Shown in pieces: positions 1 to 5,190 of a stretch of 5,190 nucleotides of DNA. This stretch comes from Flavisolibacter sp. GTDB lineage: Bacteria; Bacteroidota; Bacteroidia; Chitinophagales; Chitinophagaceae. The position numbers and the translations under genes were made by a program. The DNA is taken from the NCBI GenBank assembly GCA_025936195.1, contig JAICTW010000252.1:1-5190 (forward strand), given 5' to 3'. The notes beneath the pieces are model-generated. The model was not told where the DNA came from, did no database searches, and worked only from the letters and a program-made list of their open reading frames with translations. Each line of letters opens with the position of its first letter. Position 1 is the first letter of the stretch.

Positions 1-1
1 C

Positions 2-709
2 GTTGACATAAATTTTGCCAAAGCCATGTATTCGATCAACAAAGGATTATGGGGAACAAGCGTTGGTGGGAAAGAAACACTTTCATCAAAAGGAATCTTG
101 CCGGAAGAAGCATGGCCGACACAGGTAACAAAGAAAGGAAGCGAAGAAGTAAAACTTAGTTTCGAAAAAGGTGAGTTGAAAAAAGTAAATGATAAAGCAT
201 TTTCTCATCCAACAGAAGCCATTCAATATTTGACTTCCATTGCTTCACCTTATGGAATTGGAAGAGACATTCATGTTGGCGATACTATCATTGGCATTAA
301 GGGCCGTGTAGGATTTGAAGCAGCAGCACCAATGATCATTTTGAAATCGCATCATGCTTTGGAAAAACATGTACTCACCAAATGGCAATTGAATTGGAAA
401 GATCAGTTGGCATTGTTCTATGGCAACTGGTTGCATGAAGGGCAAATTTTGGATCCGGTGATGAGAGATATTGAAGCTTTCTTTGAAAGCTCACAACAAA
501 ATGTAACAGGTGATGTGTTTGTGCAATTGCTTCCTTATCGTTTTCAAATCATCGGCATCGAATCGAAATACGATTTAATGAGCAACAGGTTTGGAAAATA
601 TGGCGAGATGAATACAGGATTTACAGGAGAAGATGTGAGAGGCTTCAGCAGGATTTTCGGAAATCAAACGTCTATTTGGAACGCTGTTCATAACGAAGCT
701 GACAAATGA
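2..709 (+). CDS. argG: Argininosuccinate synthase, C-terminal part (5' end outside window)
   Basis: ArgG joins citrulline and aspartate with ATP to give argininosuccinate, the penultimate step of arginine synthesis, in the cytoplasm. The frame is open from base 2, with eight codons before the first ATG at 26. That ATG is internal: the preceding residues (VDINFAKA) fit the family, and bacterial ArgG is usually about 395-450 residues against 235 here. The missing part holds the N-terminal ATP-binding PP-loop. Visible landmarks are the substrate-binding stretch INKGLWGTSVGGKET near the left edge, then SPYGIGRDIHVGDTIIGIKG followed by RVGFEAAAP, the LEKH/LTKWQ helix, and a C-terminal MSNRFGKYGEMN segment typical of Bacteroidota ArgG. 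The reading frame shows no damage. Its TGA stop overlaps the ATG of the next gene (ATGA), suggesting translational coupling. Identity rests on recalled family sequence and strong context. Confidence 0.96.
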   Translation, partial: VDINFAKAMYSINKGLWGTSVGGKETLSSKGILPEEAWPTQVTKKGSEEVKLSFEKGELKKVNDKAFSHPTEAIQYLTSIASPYGIGRDIHVGDTIIGIKGRVGFEAAAPMIILKSHHALEKHVLTKWQLNWKDQLALFYGNWLHEGQILDPVMRDIEAFFESSQQNVTGDVFVQLLPYRFQIIGIESKYDLMSNRFGKYGEMNTGFTGEDVRGFSRIFGNQTSIWNAVHNEADK

Positions 710-1119
710 AAAAAGAATCTCCCATAAGCAGGGTTAGTGCGAAGGACCCTTTCCCCACCGGGGGAAGTCGGATGGGGGCTGTCTCAAAATATCAACCATT
801 GAAGCATTACCAATGGGGAAGCAATTGTGATGGATGGAACTTAGTTGATGAAGATTCGCTTTCGGTGAAGCAGGAATTAATGCCTGCCGGAACAAAAGAA
901 GCGAAACACTATCATCAAACCGCACAACAGTTCTTTTATATTTTGAAAGGCAGTGCAAAATTTGAAATAGAAGATTCCATTATAGAAATAAACGAGGGTG
1001 AAGGTTTGCATATTGAAGCAGGAAAGAAGCATCGCATATCAAACGAAAGCAGTGAAGATCTGGAATTCATTTTATGTTCACAGCCTTCTACCAAAAACGA
1101 CAGAATAAATTGCGAGTAA
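706..1119 (+). CDS. Small cupin-domain protein, function unknown
   Basis: A 137-residue single-domain cupin (small beta-barrel, probably cytoplasmic; no signal peptide or membrane segment). Cupin motif 1 is visible from Gly62 to Gly82 with His68 and His70. The usual metal-binding Glu is replaced by Gln75, or Gln74 with the shorter spacing. Motif 2 runs from about Gly98 to Asn113 with His109, and Glu stands where Pro is common. Metal binding is therefore plausible but not assured. The domain resembles the small 'cupin domain-containing protein' family common in Bacteroidota (WG near the start, AQQFFYIL, a C-terminal SQPSTKNDR). Relatives begin about 10-14 residues before the WG at 37-38. Residues 9-27 here come from a G/C-rich repeat, so the N terminus looks extended. 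The start at 706 overlaps the argG stop (ATGA), favouring coupled translation; ATG 772, inside the repeat, would give 115 residues. It lies 1 base from argC, but a role in arginine synthesis is only a guess from position. Confidence 0.85.
   Translation: MKKESPISRVSAKDPFPTGGSRMGAVSKYQPLKHYQWGSNCDGWNLVDEDSLSVKQELMPAGTKEAKHYHQTAQQFFYILKGSAKFEIEDSIIEINEGEGLHIEAGKKHRISNESSEDLEFILCSQPSTKNDRINCE
741..780. repeat. REP-like G/C-rich palindromic element inside the cupin 5' end
   Basis: This stretch has 27 G/C of 40 bases in a markedly A/T-richer neighbourhood. A perfect 6-bp stem, TTCCCC (751-756) with GGGGAA (761-766), closes a 4-base ACCG loop, and a G-rich tail GTCGGATGGGGGCT (767-780) follows. Just upstream, AGGGT (730-734) can pair with ACCCT (746-750), so the element may begin near 730. 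Hairpin plus G-rich tail is the layout of REP-like repeats seen in many copies between genes in Bacteroidota genomes, related to those mobilised by REP-associated tyrosine transposases. Family membership is inferred by resemblance; only one copy is in the window. The element lies in frame within the cupin gene, encoding about residues 9-27, without introducing a stop. No T-run follows the stem, so it is not a typical terminator. Confidence 0.65.
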
Positions 1120-1120
1120 C

Positions 1121-2116
1121 ATGAAAAAAATTAATGTTGGCATTGTTGGAGGAGCAGGTTATACGGGTGGCGAACTGATACGCTTACTCATTCACCATCC
1201 GTATGTAGCTGTTTCTTTTATTCACAGCCGCAGCAATGCAGGTAATATGGTTTCATCTGTTCACCAGGATTTGATCGGTGATACTGATTTAAAATTCACG
1301 AGTGAACTATCCGATGATATTGACGTTTTGTTTTTGTGTGTTGGTCATGGTGAAGCAAAAAAATTTTTAGAAGCAAATAAGATTAATGATAAAATAAAGA
1401 TCATTGACCTTTCGCAAGATTTTCGCCTCGTTAAAAATTCCAAATTCGAAAACAAAGAATTTGTTTACGGTCTTCCTGAATTGAACAAAGAAAAGATCAT
1501 AACAGCTCAAAATATTGCAAACCCGGGGTGCTTCGCCACTTCCATTCAATTGGGCTTACTGCCTTTGGCAAAAGCAGGCTTGCTCAATGAAATTTATACA
1601 ACAGGTATTACTGGTTCTACCGGCGCCGGACAAGGCTTATCTCCTACTTCGCACTTCAGTTGGAGAGCCAATAATGTTCAGGCTTATAAAACATTATCGC
1701 ATCAACATTTAAAAGAGATACATCAAACCCTTCATCAGTTGCAAGGCTCATTCTCTGATTCACCCGAAAGCGGAGCTTTGAATTTTGTTCCCTGGCGTGG
1801 CGATTTTCCGAGAGGAATTTTTGTCAGTTCCACCATCACCTGCGACTGGCCGCTTGAAAAGCTTATTGATTTGTATGAAGAATTTTATAAAGATCATCCA
1901 TTTACTTTTTTAAGTCAGCATGCCATCTTCTTAAAACAGGTGGTGAATACCAATAAATGTGTCATTCAATTAGAGAAGGTAGGAACTAAACTCGTTATTC
2001 ATTCGGCTACGGATAATTTATTAAAAGGTGCATCTGGACAAGCCGTGCAGAACATGAACTTATTATTTGGATTGGATGAATGTGCAGGACTGAATTTAAA
2101 AGCCTTAGCATTTTAA
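1121..2116 (+). CDS. argC: N-acyl-gamma-glutamyl-phosphate reductase (N-acetyl-gamma-glutamyl-phosphate reductase family)
   Basis: ArgC reduces N-acylglutamyl 5-phosphate with NADPH to the 5-semialdehyde, the third step of arginine synthesis, in the cytoplasm. The 331-residue product has full family length. The N-terminal Rossmann motif GIVGGAGYTGGELIRLL lies at 7-23. The catalytic cysteine is Cys137 in ANPGCFAT. GSTGAGQGLSP (165-175) and the conserved His region HQHLKEI (194-200) follow, and the C-terminal signature NLLKGASGQAVQNMN is at 299-313. The ATG at 1121 places the Rossmann motif directly at the N terminus, as expected, and is one base after the cupin stop. No Shine-Dalgarno sequence is evident; the start is A-rich. 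Because the downstream carbamoyltransferase may use succinylated substrate, this reductase may act on N-succinyl rather than N-acetyl intermediates; the sequence alone does not decide that. Confidence 0.97.
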   Translation: MKKINVGIVGGAGYTGGELIRLLIHHPYVAVSFIHSRSNAGNMVSSVHQDLIGDTDLKFTSELSDDIDVLFLCVGHGEAKKFLEANKINDKIKIIDLSQDFRLVKNSKFENKEFVYGLPELNKEKIITAQNIANPGCFATSIQLGLLPLAKAGLLNEIYTTGITGSTGAGQGLSPTSHFSWRANNVQAYKTLSHQHLKEIHQTLHQLQGSFSDSPESGALNFVPWRGDFPRGIFVSSTITCDWPLEKLIDLYEEFYKDHPFTFLSQHAIFLKQVVNTNKCVIQLEKVGTKLVIHSATDNLLKGASGQAVQNMNLLFGLDECAGLNLKALAF

Positions 2117-2125
2117 AATCATTAT

Positions 2126-2929
2126 ATGAAAGCAGCCATCATTGGAGGAGGAAATATCGGTTTAGCACTTGCTGAAGGTTTGATCCAATCAAATGTTTGT
2201 AAGCCTTCCGATATTACCATCACCCGCCGCAATAAACTTGCGTTAGCAGAAATATCTAAAAAGAATTTTAATATAAACACTGACAACGCAAAAGCAATCG
2301 AAGATGCTGATGCTATTTTCATTTGTGTACTGCCGCAACAATTGGATGAAGCACTTTCGCAAATCAAATCTTCCATTGATCTAAAAAAACAACTCGTAGT
2401 TTCTGTAGTTACGGGTGCACATACCAGTGTTTTCAGAAATGCCCTGGGTGATAAACTTCGCATCATCCGCGCCATGCCCAATACTGCTATGAAAGTCGGT
2501 GAAAGCATGACTTGTATTTCCGCCGTCAATGCTACACAAAAGGATATTGCTTTAGTGCAAGATCTTTTCAATACCATGGGACAAAGCATTATTATCAACG
2601 AAGACATGATGAGTGCAGCAACAGCGTTGTGCGCCTGCGGCATTGCTTTCTTTTTAAGAACCATTCGTGCTGCATCACAAGGCGGAGTGGAAATTGGATT
2701 TCATGCACACGACGCTTTGAAGATCGCTGCACAAACTGCTTTCGGTGCCGCCAAACTTTTGATAGCAAATGGAACACATCCTGAAGAGGAGATTGATAAA
2801 GTCACTTCTCCCAAAGGTTGCACTATTGCAGGATTGAATGAAATGGAACACCAGGGATTGAGTTCTGCGTTCATCAAAGGCATTCGGTTATCGTCCGACA
2901 TTGCAAACAACTTGTATAAGCAGAAATAA
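2126..2929 (+). CDS. proC: Pyrroline-5-carboxylate reductase
   Basis: ProC reduces 1-pyrroline-5-carboxylate to proline with NAD(P)H, the last step of proline synthesis. The 267-residue protein has normal family length. The dinucleotide-binding motif AIIGGGNIGLALAEGL is at 4-19, the conserved RAMPNTAMKVGESMT at 115-129, and the C-terminal dimer and substrate domain includes HPEEEIDKVTSPKGCTIAGL (218-237) and the helix EMEHQGLSSAFIKGI. The common TSPGGTT substrate loop reads TSPKGCT here, retaining the final Thr233, the equivalent of the Thr proposed as catalytic in other P5C reductases. The usual SGSGPA loop reads CACGIA (169-174). Both changes match my recollection of Bacteroidota ProC and so look like a lineage trait rather than decay. 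The start ATG is 9 bases after argC. Placement inside an arginine operon joins two glutamate-derived pathways; proC next to argCD also occurs in Bacteroides. Confidence 0.95.
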   Translation: MKAAIIGGGNIGLALAEGLIQSNVCKPSDITITRRNKLALAEISKKNFNINTDNAKAIEDADAIFICVLPQQLDEALSQIKSSIDLKKQLVVSVVTGAHTSVFRNALGDKLRIIRAMPNTAMKVGESMTCISAVNATQKDIALVQDLFNTMGQSIIINEDMMSAATALCACGIAFFLRTIRAASQGGVEIGFHAHDALKIAAQTAFGAAKLLIANGTHPEEEIDKVTSPKGCTIAGLNEMEHQGLSSAFIKGIRLSSDIANNLYKQK

Positions 2930-2961
2930 GAACATCCATAATTAAAAAACAGGGACTTGAA

Positions 2962-4140
2962 ATGAAACTATTTGACGTTTACCCAATCAACAACATCAAC
3001 ATTGTAAAAGCCAAAGGCTCTTACGTTTGGGATGACAAAGGAGTACAGTATTTGGATTTGTATGGCGGCCATGCTGTCATCAGTATTGGACATACTCATC
3101 CGCATTGGGTGCGAAGAATAGAAGATCAGTTAGAAAAAATTGCATTCTACTCTAACTCTGTTCAAATTCCGATTCAGAGAGAGTTAGCAGAGAAGCTGGG
3201 TAAATTAAGCGGTAAGGAAGATTATCAATTGTTCTTAGTAAACAGTGGTGCTGAGGCCAATGAGAATGCATTAAAGCTTGCATCATTTTATACAGGAAGA
3301 AAAAAAATTATTGCCTTCTCAAAAGCATTTCACGGAAGAACTTCTTTAGCTGTTGCAGCCACAGATAATAAAAACATTGTTGCGCCGGTAAATGAAACAG
3401 ACAATATTGACTTCCTTCCTTTCAATGACGAAGATGCGTTGAAAAATTATTTTCAAAGCAAGGGTAATGAGGTTGCTGCTGTTATCATTGAAACCATTCA
3501 GGGTGTTGGCGGAATTAATATTGCTAATAACAGTTTTCTTAAACTGATACGCAGCCTATGCGATCAATACAAAGCCGTTTTTATTGCTGACGAAATTCAA
3601 TGCGGCTATGGAAGAAGCGGAAAATTCTTTGCTGCAGATCATGCGGGCATCAATGCAGATATTTATACTATGGCGAAAGGAATGGGCAATGGCTTTCCGA
3701 TTGGCGGAATTTTAATTGCTCCGCACATTCAGCCCAAACACGGAATGTTGGGAACAACTTTCGGCGGAAATCATTTGGCATGTGCTGCTGCATTGGGTGT
3801 AGTAGAAGTAATGGAGAAAGAAAACCTCATGACAAATGCAGAAGCGGTCGGCAATTACCTGATCAGCGAGTTGAAAAAAATAGAGGCTATTGAAAATGTT
3901 CGGGGTGAAGGATTGATGATCGGTTTTGATGTCCCCGACGAAATCAAAACTTTGCGCAAGCACTTGTTGTTCGGGCATCACATCTTCACAGGAGAAGCAA
4001 AACCAAATGTCATTCGTTTGCTTCCTGCATTATCACTAAACAAAGCCCAGGCAGAAGAGTTTTTAAAGGCATTGAAGGACTCTATCACGGTGCTGACCAG
4101 CGAGCAGAACGTTGCAGTGAGTGACACAACAAAAGCTTAA
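2962..4140 (+). CDS. argD: N-acylornithine aminotransferase (class III, PLP-dependent)
   Basis: ArgD transfers an amino group from glutamate to the N-acylglutamate semialdehyde, giving N-acylornithine. The 392-residue protein shows the class III aminotransferase fold. NSGAEANENALKLA (94-107) binds the PLP phosphate, FHGRT is at 123-127, and ADEIQCGYGRSGKF (209-222) carries the cofactor-contacting Asp210. The PLP-binding lysine is Lys239 in MAKGMGNGFPIGG, followed by GTTFGGNHLAC (264-274) and a substrate-side IRLLPALSL near 351-359. The start at 2962 matches the MKLFDVYP N terminus I recall for Bacteroidota ArgD. AGGGA at 2951-2955 is spaced like a Shine-Dalgarno site but may be chance in this phylum. 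About 14 residues at the C terminus (TSEQNVAVSDTTKA) extend past the usual family end. A succinyl- or acetylornithine substrate cannot be decided from this gene; the operon excludes roles in GABA or catabolic ornithine use fairly well. Confidence 0.95.
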   Translation: MKLFDVYPINNINIVKAKGSYVWDDKGVQYLDLYGGHAVISIGHTHPHWVRRIEDQLEKIAFYSNSVQIPIQRELAEKLGKLSGKEDYQLFLVNSGAEANENALKLASFYTGRKKIIAFSKAFHGRTSLAVAATDNKNIVAPVNETDNIDFLPFNDEDALKNYFQSKGNEVAAVIIETIQGVGGINIANNSFLKLIRSLCDQYKAVFIADEIQCGYGRSGKFFAADHAGINADIYTMAKGMGNGFPIGGILIAPHIQPKHGMLGTTFGGNHLACAAALGVVEVMEKENLMTNAEAVGNYLISELKKIEAIENVRGEGLMIGFDVPDEIKTLRKHLLFGHHIFTGEAKPNVIRLLPALSLNKAQAEEFLKALKDSITVLTSEQNVAVSDTTKA

Positions 4141-4146
4141 TAGTAG
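4138..4146 (+). other. Three tandem in-frame stop codons ending argD
   Basis: The argD frame ends TAA-TAG-TAG, three stops in a row, so any ribosome reading through the first is caught at once. The 39-base gap that follows (4141-4179) is the longest in the operon. It is A/T-rich and shows no hairpin and no recognisable Bacteroidota promoter (no TAnnTTTG box). Confidence 0.9.
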
Positions 4147-4179
4147 TCATTAGCTCAGTATAAAAATCAATATAACACA

Positions 4180-5133
4180 TTGGAAAAATTTATTTCAGTT
4201 CACGACGTCAACAATATTAATGCTTTGGTTGAAAAAGCATTAGCGTACAAAGCAAATCCGCTAAAAGATAAATTACTCGGTGCCAACAAACGTATCGGCC
4301 TTTTGTTTTTAAATCCAAGCATGCGAACGAGATTGAGTACGCAAATCGCCGCACAAAATCTTGGGATGGAAGCCATTGTTTTCAATGTTGGCAGTGAAGG
4401 TTGGGCTTTAGAGTTTGAAGAAGAAGCTATCATGAGTGGTAGCACATCGGAACACGTAAAAGATGCGGCGCCGATCATGGGAAAATATTTTGACATTCTG
4501 GCCATCCGCACATTCCCTTCTTTAAAAAACAAAGAAGAAGATTACAGTGAATTGTACATAAAGCAATTCATCAAATATGCCGGCATTCCCGTGGTGAGTT
4601 TGGAAAGCGCAACATTGCATCCGCTTCAAAGTTTGACGGACGTTATTACGATCACAGAAACCTTCAAAGAAAAACGCAAACCGAAAATTGTATTGACCTG
4701 GGCGCCGCATGTAAAACCATTGCCTCAATGCGTAGCCAATAGTTTTTCGCAGTGGATCAATGCCTGGGGCAAAGCTGAATTTGTAATTACACATCCTGAA
4801 GATTATGAACTGGATGAACAATTTACAAAAGGTGCCACCATAACACACAACCAGGATGAAGCATTGAAAGATGCCGATTATGTTTATGTAAAGAACTGGA
4901 GCACATACAATGACTATGGTCGCATTTACAATAACGATCCTGAATGGATGATGACGAATGAAAAGCTGGCATTGACCAACAATGCAAAGGTGATGCATTG
5001 TCTGCCTGTGAGAAGAAACGTAGAATTAAGCGATGAAATTTTAGATGGACCAAACAGCATTATAACACAGGAAGCATCAAATCGTGTATGGGCGGCACAG
5101 GCCGTAATTTCAGACATTCTGAAGTCGAAATAA
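4180..5133 (+). CDS. argF': N-succinylornithine / N-acetylornithine carbamoyltransferase (ArgF'-type)
   Basis: This enzyme moves a carbamoyl group from carbamoyl phosphate to N-acylornithine, giving N-acylcitrulline, in place of ornithine carbamoyltransferase. The 317-residue protein aligns, as I recall it, almost without gaps to the Bacteroides fragilis succinylornithine enzyme (about 318 residues). The carbamoyl-phosphate loop NPSMRTRLSTQ is at 45-55, Trp75 matches the tryptophan lent by the neighbouring subunit, HPLQ is at 147-150, TWAPH at 173-177, YVKNW at 236-240 and HCLPVRRN at 273-280. The family is trimeric. Residue 90 decides acyl preference: Pro in succinylornithine enzymes, Glu in acetylornithine enzymes. 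Here GSTSEH has Ser90. The start is TTG at 4180: the frame is open back only to 4147 and contains no ATG, and EKFISV fits the family N terminus. It lies 39 bases after argD and 4 before argB. Family assignment is firm; the substrate is more likely succinylornithine but unproven. Confidence 0.93.
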   Translation: MEKFISVHDVNNINALVEKALAYKANPLKDKLLGANKRIGLLFLNPSMRTRLSTQIAAQNLGMEAIVFNVGSEGWALEFEEEAIMSGSTSEHVKDAAPIMGKYFDILAIRTFPSLKNKEEDYSELYIKQFIKYAGIPVVSLESATLHPLQSLTDVITITETFKEKRKPKIVLTWAPHVKPLPQCVANSFSQWINAWGKAEFVITHPEDYELDEQFTKGATITHNQDEALKDADYVYVKNWSTYNDYGRIYNNDPEWMMTNEKLALTNNAKVMHCLPVRRNVELSDEILDGPNSIITQEASNRVWAAQAVISDILKSK

Positions 5134-5137
5134 ATTT

Positions 5138-5190
5138 ATGGAACAACTCTTTGTTATCAAGATTGGCGGTAATATTATTGATGATGAAAA
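5138..5190 (+). CDS. argB: N-acylglutamate kinase, N-terminal fragment (3' end outside window)
   Basis: Only 17 codons are visible, beginning at ATG 5138, four bases after the argF' stop, and running off the right edge. They read MEQLFVIKIGGNIIDDE. The IKIGG glycine-rich phosphate-binding start right at the N terminus is typical of the amino-acid kinase fold, and the form IKIGGNIID resembles Bacteroidota ArgB. ArgB phosphorylates N-acetyl- or N-succinylglutamate and is usually about 260-300 residues, so more than 90% is missing. Placement directly after argF' in an arginine operon supports ArgB strongly over other kinases of this fold such as aspartokinase or UMP kinase. Confidence 0.88.
   Translation, partial: MEQLFVIKIGGNIIDDE

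Noticed and set aside
746..770. Hairpin as a rho-independent terminator after argG.
   Set aside because: No T-run follows the stem, the sequence is open reading frame, and argC and later pathway genes continue immediately downstream.
2122..2664. A 180-codon open frame on the minus strand opposite proC.
   Set aside because: It lies wholly antisense to a clear proC, its translation has no recognisable family motif, and the plus-strand protein fully explains the sequence.
2951..2955. AGGGA as a Shine-Dalgarno site for argD.
   Set aside because: Spacing to ATG 2962 is acceptable, but the other starts in the window lack such a motif and Bacteroidota mostly do not rely on it; chance is as likely.
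2930..2961. Possible internal promoter in the proC-argD gap.
   Set aside because: Only 32 bases, A/T-rich, and no TTG/TAnnTTTG pair of the Bacteroidota primary sigma factor could be found.
4522..4998. A 158-codon open frame on the minus strand opposite argF'.
   Set aside because: It is an antisense shadow of a well-supported enzyme gene, with a Cys/Phe/Ile-rich composition and no domain signal.
1..5190. A previously undescribed biological system.
   Set aside because: Every gene except the cupin belongs to known arginine or proline synthesis. No defence, mobile-element, CRISPR or toxin genes and no unexplained long non-coding region are present.

Overview
The window is an all-plus-strand run of amino-acid biosynthesis genes from a member of the Bacteroidota, probably a Chitinophagia or Sphingobacteriia-like lineage. 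Four things point there: the protein sequence types, a carbamoyltransferase of the N-acylornithine class (ArgF') in place of ordinary ornithine carbamoyltransferase, A/T-rich gene starts without convincing Shine-Dalgarno sequences, and a G/C-rich repeat that looks like the REP-like palindromes of that phylum. The assignment comes from recalled family sequences, not from a search.

Layout, left to right: the 3' part of argG (2-709); a small cupin gene that overlaps argG by four bases (706-1119) and carries the G/C-rich palindromic element in its 5' end (about 741-780); argC (1121-2116); proC (2126-2929); argD (2962-4140); argF' with a TTG start (4180-5133); and the first 17 codons of argB (5138 to the window edge). 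Gaps are 1, 9, 32, 39 and 4 bases after the initial overlap, so this is almost certainly one transcription unit. No internal promoter or terminator is visible, and no stretch above 300 bases lacks a gene. The operon promoter must lie upstream of the window.

The genes form most of an acylated arginine route. ArgB phosphorylates N-acylglutamate, ArgC reduces it to the semialdehyde, ArgD transaminates this to N-acylornithine, and ArgF' carbamoylates that to N-acylcitrulline. A deacylase, not in view, would release citrulline, which ArgG joins to aspartate; ArgH, also not in view, would finish arginine. ProC makes proline, the other glutamate-derived product. The cupin's role is unknown.

I see no new biological system here; this is mainly a housekeeping operon. 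Two points deserve a second look. The ArgF' residue that separates acetylornithine from succinylornithine enzymes (Glu or Pro) is a Ser, Ser90. The REP-like element has been absorbed in frame into the start of the cupin gene, right at the argG-cupin junction.
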